NCBI GenBank assembly: GCA_946800325.1 | Contig: OX326959.1 | Coordinates: 17,762,862-17,826,861, forward strand | Length of the DNA stretch: 64,000 nucleotides | Direction of reading: 5' to 3' | DNA from: Luzula sylvatica | Taxonomy: Eukaryota > Streptophyta > Magnoliopsida > Poales > Juncaceae | Part shown: piece after piece, positions 1 through 11,334 of the stretch | Layout: each line of letters starts with the position of its first letter | How positions within the stretch are numbered: the stretch's first letter is position 1 | Program-made: the position numbers and the translations under genes | The notes under the pieces: model-generated | Seen by the model: only the letters and a program-made list of their open reading frames with translations | Databases searched by the model: none | What the model was told of the DNA's origin: nothing

Positions 1-396
1 TTTGTAAGATACACTATCATTTTTCTTACCTTTGGAGGAAAAAAAGAAACGGGGTGATTATTGACCCTAGCCGGCGGTTCTTTGAACGGATCGGTCTTCC
101 CTCTAATCGGGTCAGGCTTAACTATGCGCTCTAAATAATCTGATCCGTTTATTGAGTCAGGTCTAGTTGGAGCAGGTTTGGTTTGACGCTCTCGGAAATC
201 TGATCCATTTTTCTTCGACGACACAACTCTTATCTTGAAGGGTTTTGCCTTCTTTTCTATTTGACCCGGTCCGTTTATCATAATTGGTGACGCCCCATCT
301 GTTCAAATGCAATATGATCGTTTAATGTTCAGTTATAATTCTACGTATCGATATATGCACACGTCTAATAATTTTTGGGAGAAACAAATCGAACAA

Positions 397-1362
397 TTAA
401 CTTAGGACGTAATTTAGGTGAAAATTTTGTACATAATTTTTACTTTTAATGGCTTGTGCCGAAGAGCTGCATGATTTGGATTTCCTCGACTCGAGCACTA
501 ATTCCTTCCACTCCCTGCAATTGCCACATATTATTTAACATTTATTTTTATTTAGTTTCTTTACAATTTAATTTTATAGATTTATTCTTACTTGATTCTT
601 TGGTTTGCTAAACGTTGTACATTCGAAGAACCATGCTTCGTGAGTTTGTTCACTAGACGACCTATATAAGTTTCCTAAATTCGTACAAACATAATTCCAT
701 TATAATCCAGAAAATATAACATTGAAATTTGAAAGTTGGCAAGAAAAATAGTTATGTGGCTATACATTGAGTACTTCATAGGTGACACCAACGGAGCCCA
801 TGTTTTTCAATATACTGACCAGTGATTCCTCATCAGACTATTTAACGCAAAAAAAGAATCATAAGTTGAAGAGATATAAAAATTGAATATTTGAAGGAAA
901 AATGTCAAATTTAATTACCATGTCAAGATCTTCCAAAAAATCCATCATCGCACGAATTTTTGTAATACAAGGATTAATTGTATTCGAAATCGAATCTTGT
1001 TTTTTCTGAATGTTTTCCAACACCATCTCTGGTGATAGTTCAGACTCACGTTGAGGTGTTTTTTCAGAATGTTTCTCACATTGCATATCGGGGGACACCG
1101 CACTAACATGAACCGGGTTTGTTTCGACATGGGTCTCATCCAATCCCTTTCTGTGATCGTGCATGTTAGCCTGGTTCGAATAGCATTTGTTATTTCTGCA
1201 TGTGGACAAGTCATACAGGGATCGAATAATGGAGTCACGACGAAGATGAAAATCACCATGGTGGTCTCGTGCCGCCATGGAGATTGTCGTGATGATCAAA
1301 GTCCAAATATTGCAGCATTGCGCCTTCATGACTTCTCTCAGATGATCCTCAAGCTTATTCAT
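397..1362 (-). CDS. MED26-like protein with TFIIS N-terminal (LW) domain, four exons, 238 aa
   Basis: Exons read on the minus strand are 1362-919, 837-766, 674-592 and 514-397; every junction is GT/AG and the phases close (717 nt with stop). The first exon starts MNKLEDHLREV and carries the motif IWTLIITTISMAARDH followed by FHLRRDSIIRSLY, which matches the N-terminal part of plant MED26b/c proteins. Exons 2-4 give a TFIIS N-domain: SDEESLVSILKNMG, then [20 protein letters not shown], then EWKELV, where family members have EESLVELL, ETDIGRHVNRLRKH and WKELVDEW. Proteins of this family link Mediator to RNA polymerase II elongation factors in the nucleus. At 238 aa it is shorter than typical plant MED26 (about 350 aa or more), mainly because the C-terminus stops soon after the domain; further 3' exons beyond my stop cannot be excluded. 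No stop or frameshift is seen, so it may be functional, though it could also be a diverging duplicate. Confidence 0.72.
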
Positions 1363-1659
1363 TGATTATCCGATTTTAGGGGTTTGTTATTGATAAATAA
1401 GGGGATTGATTTATGGCCATTTTTCTAGCGTAGCTCGTGTAGTGATATTTTCTTCTCACATAAGTTTTGAAGTTATGTTATATATGATATGATATTAGTC
1501 TTAATATTATATTACTTTTATGGATTTACATGAAATTCTATTTTATTTATAGTTGTAGTTAATCAAGAAATGACACCCTCGCTAAAAATAATCAACTTTT
1601 GGTTGAAACATGTGGTTGATATTTAGATTTTGACAAATTTTATACCAACCACGACTACC

Positions 1660-1660
<1 letters not shown>

Positions 1661-1690
<30 letters not shown>
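1661..1690. repeat. (CAA)n microsatellite
   Basis: Ten uninterrupted CAA units. The ORF that reads poly-Cys on the minus strand is only a shadow of this repeat. The flanks (1380-1830) are AT-rich and I see no gene in them. Confidence 0.9.
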
Positions 1691-1691
<1 letters not shown>

Positions 1692-1831
1692 CGTAGTAAA
1701 AACACGAAGGCATATTGTTGTGATTCGACCAGCAATGAGCATGCTCCGTTACAAAATGAAAATTTCTAATATGGATCAGAAATGTTTCTCTTAAATAAAC
1801 AATAATGCTTATCATTATCTTTTATAATTTA

Positions 1832-1866
1832 CTAGGAGAATACTCGCGCTATGTGGCGAGCATTTA
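1832..1866 (-). mobile_element. Helitron-like 3' terminus
   Basis: Read on the minus strand, a short hairpin (CTCGC, loop, GCGAG) is followed about 7 bases later by CTAG and then T. That is the layout of Helitron 3' ends (hairpin, then CTRR, inserted before T). The 5' TC end was not found; the element would extend to the right into the 1.9-2.8 kb region, which holds other GC-rich hairpin scraps in AT-rich DNA. Confidence 0.35.
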
Positions 1867-2252
1867 AATTATGTTTTCCATTGTAATAAAAGTTTACACA
1901 TTTGTATGATAATATTAATAGTATCATCTTAAAATAAAGTTATTTGAATTCATTTATCTATGATTATTCATATGTTTTATAATTATTTTACATTATGATA
2001 ACAAAAATCTTATTTTTTTTAATCAAATAATAATACTTATATTAGTGTGATTATATAATAATGTATAAGAATAAGATATAATACAATTCTACGACAAAAT
2101 ATAAAAACAAATATTATATCATTGTTCACAATATTTCATACAATATCAAATATTAAAATAATGAACTATACAAAATATGTAGTAACACATTATTAATTAT
2201 ATAGTAGTAATATTTTTTATTGATTTAAAATGAAATGAAAAATATAAAATAA

Positions 2253-2785
2253 CTAGTTCTATCCCCGCGCAATTGAAAAATATAGTAGTAATATTTTTGC
2301 AGATTTTTATATAATTTATTTGAATAGAATTAGCGCGCGTGCTAATTGGCCCGTGTGCTTTTGAATTAAATTAATCTAATCATGACAAATTTGCAAATAT
2401 AATGATGTCAATAGATGCATAAAATTCATGAAATTAGTCTACCGCGGATATTATTTTCTGATATAGTGTGTTTAAATAACATTTGCGCGGGCGTTTTTAA
2501 ACTCAAGTATTATAATCATGACATATTCGCATTAATAAGGGGTCATGAAATAGTCGCAACGTGTCAGATGGATACAACGGTCACCTGACAAATTTCAATG
2601 AAACCTCGCATAAATTTAAACTTACAAAATTTCGTACATACCCCTACACAATGAACAAATTATTGATTGAAAAGCGAAAGAAATGATCAGAATGTAAAAA
2701 GAGAAGAAAATGGGGTGAAAATAAAAACTACCCCCCTCCACGTGTCAGCACCAGGTGGAAGGGGTCGCATTATACTTACTAATAA
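2253..2785 (-). mobile_element. Degenerate Helitron-like element
   Basis: On the minus strand the sequence at 2253-2275 reads AATTGCGCGGGG, a short spacer, then CTAG followed by T. This is half of the CCCGCGCAATTGCGCGGG hairpin found intact at 12.1 and 12.8 kb. The likely 5' side is near 2785, where a block containing CACGTGTCAGC resembles the CCACGTGG block near the start of the 11.3-12.1 kb element. Both ends are decayed and the limits are approximate. Confidence 0.3.
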
Positions 2786-2789
2786 TATA

Positions 2790-3635
2790 AAACATAATAG
2801 TGGAAGTAATTTAGTAAATGATATCAAAATTTAATTTGTAATAAACATAAATACAAATTATGTTATATCATATGTTTTTTTATTTTACATTTTGTAAAAT
2901 AACAATACAATTTGATAGGTGTTTATAAATGTAAGAAGTTATTTAGATGGATAAACTATTTTTTAATTCTATTATTTTTTGAAAAAAATTGTTTGCTTAA
3001 AAACACAAATATAATCTACTTAGTCTTATATAAGATTCTTATAATTATAATTTTTACAAAAATAAATAATAATACTTAAAAATTCTATTATGCAAAAAAA
3101 TTCTTAAAAATCTATTATGTAAATATGTATTTCTTTGTATTATATTTTTTTACATAATATTTTTAAAAATTGAAATTATGAAAAACGGTATGTATAAACT
3201 ATGCTAATATGAATGTCAAAATAAAGAGAAAATTAAAATGAATATATTTGATGGGTTTATAAAATTAAATTTCTAAAATTGATAATAATATATGGTGTAT
3301 GCTTTATAATATTACATATTAAATTATTAGTATTTCATATATATATATTTTTCATATTCCATTGCATTCACATTTGATCATGTAATCTTATGTCATATGT
3401 AAACAATTGATTATTCTTGGTCTAATGTGATTCTAAAATGCCACATCATGAATGTACGATGATGTGAATTTTCTAAGAATGATTAAAACATGGTGTAAAA
3501 TATTGACACATAAATGACTACAAAAAATATGGTCTTAAAAAAATCTAACCAAAAAATAATGATTGAAACTAAACCGCATCATTGCATCTCAAATTAATAC
3601 TCAAAAATAGTCATACATACTGCATGTCTTAAGTA
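2790..3635. other. AT-rich intergenic DNA, nothing recognised
   Basis: Very AT-rich, with no ORF, RNA gene or element terminus that I could support. Confidence 0.6.
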
Positions 3636-3857
3636 ATCAAATATAATATTAATGTATATGATGAAATCACATCATATGATCAAATGGTTAATAATCATGA
3701 TAAGCATGATGATGTGGGCTTAAATGATCAAATATAATATTAATGCATATAACGAAGCCACATCACACAATTTAATGGTTAATAATCATGATAAACATGA
3801 TGGTGTGGCCTTAAATGATCAAATATAATATTAATGTATATGATGAAACCACATCAT
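3636..3857. repeat. About 89-bp tandem repeat, third copy interrupted by a hAT element
   Basis: Copies begin near 3636, 3725 and 3814, each starting with ATCAAATATAATATTAATG and containing CACATCA followed by GGTTAATAATCATGATAA. The third copy stops at CACATCAT at 3857 and resumes at 6613 (CACATCACACAATCTAATTGG, continuing to about 6670) on the other side of the hAT-like insertion. Copies differ by a few substitutions. Confidence 0.85.
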
Positions 3858-4239
3858 TAGGGATGTCAATGGTGTGGATATTGTTCGTGTGAACCGTATC
3901 CGAAGAAATATCCGGATTCGGAAAAAATATTCGTATCCGAATGGATCCGGATATGGATTTGGTTGCTAGTTTTGGCATCCGGAACCGGATTCGATATTCA
4001 ATTTTGGTGTCGGAACCGAATCCGTGTTCCAGATCCGGTTATTTTTAAGATCCGAATACTCGGAACCGGATTTTAGTTTCAGGAACCGGATCCGGATCCG
4101 TATATTATGTATTATTTTTATGAATTATATTTGATATTAGTTAAAAAAAAATCATGTATAAATTAATGATTTGTGAGTGATTTAAAATCACAATCATAAA
4201 ATTACGCTTAAAATAATCATATCTATCCTTCATGTATTG

Positions 4240-6373
4240 CAATGAAGTATTGCGAAAATATCGTTTTTTGAGAAATTGCGGATATTTGATGAACGGGTTT
4301 TCGATCACTTCTAAATTGATATATCGTTGTATGTGAAAACCAATTCAATCAACAAGTTTGGAATTTAATGTGTATAGTAGTAATATGCAAGTTCGTTCCA
4401 CGAGGAGTATATGCGTCAAATAAGATTAAACTTCAGATCTTTAAAATAATTATTTCGAAGTTTCCAAAATTAATGAAAATTTGTGTACAGATAGTTCTGA
4501 ATATTATCAAATTTATCCTAAAATTTCAAACAATTTGGACAACGGAATAAAAAGTTATTAACGAATTACAATCGGGTCTCTGAAAAACAGTCCCCTGGAA
4601 ACAGCAGGTTTTCAGTTTAAGTGACAGTTTTCAAAAATTCATATCAATTCGAATATTTCATGAAATTCTACGATTAAAAAAGTTCCCGAAACTAGAAATC
4701 AAAATCTACGCAGAACAAAAATATCACACAAAGAGAGCACAAGATCGAATGCAAGAAATAAGATTTAGAACAAAGATTTTTAGATTCAAACAAGTTTTCT
4801 TTACACGACTTCAAACATTCATTCAACATACAAGAAATTTAAGATAGAAAAGAATACATCTAATTCGAAGAAAGTAGAGCTTCAACGTGCCAAGAGGAGC
4901 TCCTTTCCTCGCCTAGTGTCGTCGCTCGATGCTCGAACCGCTAGAAAGCTAGGACGGTACGAGCGCTTCTCGCTCGAAGTTGTCGACTCTCCCGGATGAA
5001 GAAAGCTCCTAGTCCGGTTGTGACGTGTATCTTCTGCGACTAGCTTCGATTAGATCGATTCACCGGATGAAGTAAGCTTCGAGTCCGGCAAACAATCACT
5101 CGAGAATTCGAGTAATTCTTGAATTGTTCTTGACGTTCTTGAAAGTTCTTGGAAGTGCTTAGAGAGAGAGAAAGAAGAAAGGGGAGGGAAGAAGAAGCAA
5201 TCCTGCCCCAAGGGCCCTTGGGGTCTATTTATAGTGCATTTGGAGCCCTCTCATTGGTCAAGAGGTGGTTGAGAGGATTGAGGGTAGTTTGGTAATTTTA
5301 TGTGAGGAAAGTGGGCTGAATGGTGGTTATGGAGTGAGTGGTTTTCGTATAGAATTTGGTGTAGACTTTTGTGTGGTATATTACTTGTCTCCTTCCTCAT
5401 ACATGTACCGAAATGGGCAGTATAATATATCAATTTTATCGGCGCGAGGAGAGGAAGACAACTACACTGTTGGAATGCCAAAAACTTTCGCCCAAAAACC
5501 TGAAATTATCAATAAAACACACTTAGTGAAGAAATATTCTTACAATCTTAAATATGAACAATTGTATATATAAAGTTGTGATTCAAAAGGGCTAATATCC
5601 CCAAATTAGATATCAAAAAGGTGCTTCATTTTCCTCTTATCAATATTGCGGCCATATCGGGTCAAATATTGCGGATAATATTCAAATCGTTGTAATTTTC
5701 TCATCCTTCCACCAAATTACATAAAATTTATATCGAAATCGCTCGTCTCGACGAGAGGAATGCAATGATGGGCTTGAATTTGTGAAATTTTGTATTTTAC
5801 CCTGAATTTAACACAAAAAACACGTTAAAGTAATTTTATCGAGAATTATTTAATATAAATATTATAACATAAATTTTGTGATTATTTAATACTTAGTTTC
5901 CATGTTTTATTATCAAAATATTTGATAAAATATGCTCATAACATATATAACTTCTAAAATGTGTCATTTTCATCTATAAACGTATGAATTTAGTAATTTT
6001 CATTTATTTCATTGATATTTCGATTTAAAATTTGAGTTATAGTGTTTTGATATTTTTAGGATGTCGACAAAAAAATCTTCAACAAAATACAATTCCAAAG
6101 ATCCCGTATAATTGCCATTTTAATGGAAATTTTATGATCAACTTTTATTTACACTGAAAATGTTCCTGGACAATCAACTTTTTTATTCTTTTTAGAAGAA
6201 AATTATGGAGAAAATTTTACGATATTAATGGTGATAAAAAATATTGTGAAAAATATATTTAAACAAACTATTATTTTTACATAATTTAATATCGCAACGA
6301 CTGCCCGCAAACGCAATCCGCTGCAAGAAAGAACCGACCGCAATGGACCGCAATATCGCAATTTAAAACATTG
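4240..6373. mobile_element. Second hAT-like element inserted into the first
   Basis: This segment is absent from the otherwise alignable sister element at 47.2-47.9 kb. Its ends are CAATGAAGTATTGCGAAAAT at 4240 and, read inward from the right, CAATGTTTTAAATTGCGATA ending at 6373; both continue into GCAATATCGC-type subterminal repeats. The target duplication is poor (ATGTATTG versus ATATTTAT), so the exact limits are uncertain. It carries an LTR-like fragment in its middle. Confidence 0.45.
4680..5600 (-). mobile_element. LTR-like fragment with TATA box
   Basis: A GC-richer block inside the nested hAT-like element. On the minus strand it has a consensus TATAAATAG at 5233-5225, followed downstream by GA/CT-rich sequence and a twofold repeat CCGGATGAAG (about 4995 and 5060). 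That is the architecture of a plant LTR promoter and R region. The LTR ends (TG...CA) and target duplication could not be fixed, so this is a solo LTR or a fragment. Short ORFs here are not convincing genes. Confidence 0.35.
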
Positions 6374-6670
6374 ATATTTATACCTAAAAATTAAATAATG
6401 TTATTATAACATAGTATCCGTTTTAATATTCGAAAAAGAACCGTATCCATATCCGTATCCGACAATATCCAAACCTTATCCGTATCCGTTTATTATCCGA
6501 ACCTTATCCGGGTCCGGATAATTCCGTATCCGGATCCGTATCCGAAAAATAATATGGATATGGATCTGGCATGATCACTATCCGAACCAGATCCGAACCT
6601 TTGACATCCCTACACATCACACAATCTAATTGGTAATAATTATGATAAGCATGGTGATATGAGTTCATGA

Positions 6671-7111
6671 GCAGGTTCAAAATAGGTGAAGAATAAGAGG
6701 ATGGGTAAATTGAGGTGTAATTACTAGTTGATATTTTGAATTTTAATCTCGGGTTGAGTTGCAATTAATTTATGAAATTTCTTATGTATAATGCCAAATT
6801 TGTTCCCAATGCTAGATTTGTTATTATAATTCACAGTAACTATATTACATTTTCTTTTTGACTTTTGGGATCAAATTTGCAATCTATATTTGGGTGTTTT
6901 GCACTATTTTGAAAAAAAAAAATAATAATAATAGCTTAAACTCATTAGGATGATCACATATAATTAGTAAACTATGTTAACAGGGACAATGCATTACATT
7001 ATTTGGATCAAACGAAATCTTTTTGGAAAAAATTTCATGTCTGGCCGTGATTTGGAATCAACGCATTGCAGTCTGTTTATGATGAACATATTTTTACTAA
7101 TTATTATTATT
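6671..7111. other. AT-rich spacer, nothing recognised
   Basis: AT-rich sequence between two hAT-like elements. It ends in an ATT-rich microsatellite (about 7098-7119) that was the target of the next insertion. Confidence 0.5.
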
Positions 7112-7119
7112 ATTATTAT

Positions 7120-7905
7120 CAAGGTTGTAAATAGCGTGTAGCGTTGTGCAGCGTCGTGATTTTTTTAAGCGTACAACGTATAGTGTGCGATATAACGAAA
7201 CTACACCTTTGTAGCAAGCAATAACAATAATAATTTTTGTATATGATAACTCAAAATCAAAATCTATTATGACGCTACTACCCCAAAACTAAATAATTCA
7301 AATACAAAAAATACAAGCACGCGACAACCTCATAAAAATCATAATATATTGATCTAGTACCATTATATCTACCAAAATAATTAATTGTTACATAATTCCG
7401 AATGCAACACGGGACGTATCCATAGCACAATAGTAATATAATCTAACACAAAATCCAAACATTTAATCCAAAATTACTCATCACCTGAAGAATACTCATC
7501 ATCAATCACAACATTTTCACCTTTTTGTGGAATCAATAGTTAGGACAGAAAAAAATTTAATTGGAATACATAATTAGAGACTACCGAAGACTTGGAAAGA
7601 AAAGAAAAAATATGTCCTCATTTGTGATTTTATATTGGGATTTATAACTATGATGGGCTTTATAAAAATTTTACATAAACAAAAAAAATATCCAAAATAG
7701 TTTCACAAGCCCAAATAAAACGAATGTTGCAAAAACAAGATATTGCGCAACGCTACACGCAACGTACGTTTCGCGCTATTGAGAACGCAACATTAATATA
7801 TCATCAAAAAACACAACGTTAAAAAATCGCAGCACGCAACGTTTGACCTCCAATACACGCTATTGCATGCAATATCGCCGCAATAGAGCACAATTCGCAA
7901 CACTG
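7120..7905. mobile_element. hAT-like non-autonomous element with GCGTTGC-type repeats
   Basis: It begins CAAGGTTGTAAATAGCG and ends CGCAACACTG, with putative 8-bp duplications ATTATTAT and ATTATTAC; these lie in an ATT microsatellite, so their weight is low. The subterminal zones are rich in AGCGTTGC/CGCAACG motifs on opposite strands. There is no coding capacity. About 390 bp of AT-rich DNA with nothing recognised follows before the next gene. Confidence 0.5.
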
Positions 7906-8298
7906 ATTATTACTGTTATTATTATTTTGTAGATCACATATCAATTATTTTGTATTGTTGTATATACATTTTTAAGAAATTTATTATATACGAAAGTCCG
8001 GTTTAGACTACATTGGAAATTATAACTTATAAATTTATAATTTTAAAATTGTAAGTCATAAATTATTATTGGCAATTGAACGAATGAGGGGTTAATTTTA
8101 AAAATTTCTTTTTAGTAAGTACAAAATCTCAAAACAGTACTATTATCATCATCAAATTATATTATGAAGACAATTTATGATTAGGGTTTCTACATCATTT
8201 CTCGACCACTTCCCTGGAGAGGATTCTCTTTCATCAAATTATATTATACCTCTTCCAGTGCTCTCTCTCTCTCTCTTTTCGCCTCTTACTCCAGTTTA

Positions 8299-9522
8299 TC
8301 ACCTCCAGTTAGATCGTCTCCAGTTACTGTTGCACCGCTCGCCATTAAACCGTACTTTTCTCACTCTAAAACCCCCGTTTGTATCTCCCTTTCTAACATT
8401 TCTCCTATTCAAAGAATTATTATTCCAACCTCTGTTATAGCAATAATCTTCCGTCTCCCAAGACGAAGAGGCGGACCCGTTATTACTCCATCGAACTCTC
8501 TTGTTCTCCTTATTCCCGAAATTATCCCATGCATTGTTGCATTCCCATTTATCCCAAGCCAAGGAACGCTTATTCCCACTATTCCAGGCACTATCATCCT
8601 TCTTATCCCAAGCGGAAAAACAAGAAGCCTTGTTGTTATTCCCCCAACCTATGTGCTTATTCCCCCACAATGGGGAATTATTCTCGTTCTTCTCAATAAA
8701 CCTATCCCAATTCATGGAGTTATTCTCTTTCTTGTCCACAAACCTATCCCAATTAGTAGAGTTATTCTCATTCTGTTTTTCCTTCCCCTCTGTGTCGCCC
8801 CAAGATTCCCAACCTGAAAGAGGCTCCCTTTTTTCATTTTGCACAATTTCAATGGAATCCCATCCATTGGTACCATATCTGGCACGTACCGGATCGGTAC
8901 TCAGCACAGGTTCCAATGCTCTCTCAAGATCTGCTATGATTTCAGGATCTATGACCAAATCATGGTCGATTTCGTCAATGTACATGTCAGGGTTTGGTAG
9001 GGGCGGTGAGGCAATTTCGCTTCTGTGATTAAGAGCCTCGAATCGGGATCTGGCAGAACGAAATGACTCCAATGCCTCCGAGTCGTCCCATTTGTCAATG
9101 CTTTTGTTCACTATTCTGAATTTTTTAGCATCGCATAATCTCTTCCATGAGATCGAATCTAAGTACTGGATGAATTCTTTCTCGATCGAGAGATTTGAGA
9201 TATTCCCTGAAATCATTCAGAGAAAAAAACTTTATTAATTACACCAAAAAAGTTCATTAATTTAAAAGAACCGATCTTTCACATTGTTCTATTAGAAAGT
9301 AACAGATACATTCAAGCAAATACTTTAGAAAAATAAAACTAGATCAAATTCGCAAAATATTCTTTGCTTATCTCGCAAAATCAATAAAAATTCGTAATAA
9401 TTACGGATCGATTCACGAAAACCCACAAAAAGATCACAAAAAAAAAACTCACCGTGAAATTGAGGTGGCCTCCAAGAGTTGTTCCGGCGATAGTAGCCCC
9501 AAGACCCTTTCTTTCCCCCCAT
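8299..9522 (-). CDS. Unknown plant protein, Trp/Asn-rich with GW/WG dipeptides, 325 aa, two exons
   Basis: Exon 1 is 9522-9453, starting MGGKKGSWGYYRR; exon 2 is 9206-8299. The donor GTGAGT and acceptor TTTCAG fit, and the total of 978 nt closes in frame. I do not recognise the family. Residues about 24-130 look like an ordered acidic/helical region containing IEKEFIQYLDSISWKRLCDA. From about residue 135 to the end it is low complexity, rich in Trp, Asn, Gly and Arg. Near residues 170-205 there are three repeats of the type ENNSTNWDRFVDKK. Several GW/WG pairs occur (SGWESWG, LWGN, IGWGN, RGWN), and the tail is strongly basic (WRRSNWR). This composition suggests a nuclear or RNA-granule protein, possibly with an Argonaute-hook-like region, but that is inference from composition only. 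The start is fixed by the only upstream ATG. Confidence 0.72.
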
Positions 9523-10108
9523 TATCAAAACTACCAAAACAATTCCCTAAAATTCCTTTAAAATCGCACAAGTTTCGAATCAATCTGTAAACCCAAAACT
9601 TGTAGAAGAGCCGCGAAGGCGAGATTTCCAGAGGTATTTATCAAGCCGGAGAGAGAGAGAAGAGAGAGAGAGAGAGAGTTTGAGCTAAACTTGTGCGTGC
9701 CAGGATCAGTTAACCGCACGGCCAGACTTGTACTTGATCGAACCATCTCTTCATATTTTACAACGTTGCACGTGCATTGCATCCCTTCAAAATCTCAAAA
9801 ATACCTCCAGACCCGGCCCATATGTAAAGTCTGAGAAGCATGGGTTTCGGATCTATATTTTTCTCATGGGCTTCGGATCTATATTTTGGGGGTCCAATTT
9901 TTTTTTTAGTGTATATGTATGCACATGGAAAAAGAGGGCCATACCCGCTACCCGAAAACTCAAACCCGCTCGCATCAGACCCAACCCGCGACCCGACCCG
10001 ACCCGCCATCGTCCCTCATTTTCTTTCTCTTTCTCTTTCTCTTTCCGCGGCCTTGACCTTTCTCTTCTGGTTCTGGCGACTGGACAACGATTAGGGTTTA
10101 CTCTGCGA
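9523..10108. promoter_or_regulatory. Upstream region of the GW-rich gene, possibly bidirectional promoter
   Basis: It contains a GA tract (about 9650-9679), a CCGACCCGACCCG-rich stretch (about 9960-10005) and TTTCTCTTTCTC pyrimidine runs (10020-10045), then GATTAGGGTTTA at 10091. These are usual marks of plant core promoters and 5' leaders. The pyrimidine-rich part reads toward the plus strand, so transcription may go both ways. Confidence 0.4.
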
Positions 10109-10336
10109 TGCGGCGACGCCTTGCCGTCCTCTGCGGTGCCTTGCTGACTCTGGCCTGGCGAATGGACTGGTCAGCCTATTCTTTCTCTTTCTTCGGTTTT
10201 CTCTGCATTGCAGCAGCAGCATTGTCACTGGTTTCTACGGGATTAGGATTTCTTCGTGATTAGGGCTTTCTTGACGGGATTTCTGGATTTCTCTTCGATT
10301 TTCTGTCTAGTTAATTCTCTAATGCATCTATATTTT

Positions 10337-10385
<49 letters not shown>

Positions 10386-10810
10386 GTTAATGTTTCAATC
10401 GAATTTGGATTTAAATTGAATTTAGGGATGAAACTAATTGTCACTTTGATATTTCTCTCTCATAGGAACAAATGAGAGAAAGTAATTGCCATCCAAGAGA
10501 AGAAAGACACATTGATCCTTGTGAAAGGAGAGAAAGCACGAGTTGTGCTGGGAAGGGGAACTCACGACGCCAAGTCAGCCACGACACTCGACGCTGGGAT
10601 GCTCCACGCTCCAGTTGGAGATTCCATGACGCTGCTCCATTCTTCAGTCAGAAACAGCAGCGCTAATGCATGCCGACGACGAACAAATGAAATATGCACA
10701 ACACAACCCACAGCCAGTTCGCCGAGAAGTCTAAAAGCGAGGCTATACTCCTTCATGCTCTCTCATTCGACTTCTACTTCTCTCGAAATCGATTGTTTTT
10801 TTCTTTAGAA
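10109..10810 (+). other. Possible plus-strand transcribed unit, coding status unclear
   Basis: After a CT-rich leader an ATG at 10109 opens MRRRLAVLCGALLTLAWRMD and soon stops. A later GC-richer block (10469-10670) follows an acceptor-like CTCATAG and opens MRESNCHPREERHIDPCERR (64 codons). The GC content is higher than in the surroundings and the layout resembles leader, CT-rich intron and exon. I do not recognise a product and cannot show a long frame, so a non-coding transcript or an eroded gene is equally likely. Confidence 0.25.
10341..10383. repeat. (CT)n microsatellite
   Basis: About 21 uninterrupted TC units. Confidence 0.95.
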
Positions 10811-11334
10811 GGTTCTCTATTCTTCAGGTTTGTGATTTAAAAGTTTATTTTTGTAGAATAGGTTGCTTTGTTCTAACCACTTGTTAATAATACATGAATT
10901 CATTTTATAGATTTAGTCGATTAATAAGTTTCTGGTTGTTTTTATGCAAGGGTTTGATGACTTCTCCACTTATATTAGGCATGCTCATCACATGTTCGAA
11001 GAAATATCAGTAACAATATGTCGTATTTACGAGTATGTTAAAGAATTTACATTTGATATTTTTTTGACGGGTATGCAAGGATTTGATGACTTCTCCAATT
11101 AATGTAATATTTTTTTGAATTTGACATTTATATTTTTTGAATATGTTAATGAATTTCGGTTCCAAACTTTAATTTGGCTTCGGGTAATTCAAAACCCTGG
11201 GTCGGCCCTGTATACCATTGTAAAATTAAAAATAATTTTTTTTTCTAAACCCTCTTAACTTTTCTCATATCTTTTTATCCCTTCATAAATTTATTATATT
11301 TTTTTGTCACCTTCAATATCTTTTTGTTATCTTT

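Larger units (their letters stand above)
3858..6612. mobile_element. hAT-like element with ATCCG subterminal repeats, carrying later insertions
   Basis: The termini are inverted: TAGGGATGTCAA at 3858 and TTGACATCCCTA ending at 6612. The 8-bp target duplication is CACATCAT (3850-3857) and CACATCAC (6613-6620). Both subterminal zones (3870-4105 and 6415-6600) are filled with degenerate TATCCG/GGATCC repeats. Its internal non-repeat part matches the element at 47243-47880 in inverted orientation, which shows that about 2.1 kb (4240-6373) is a later insertion. No transposase ORF is visible, so it is non-autonomous. Confidence 0.8.

Noticed and set aside
8501..9028. Plus-strand frame of 175 codons
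   Set aside because: Antisense shadow of the GW-rich gene, low complexity (Ser/Phe/Leu), no support.
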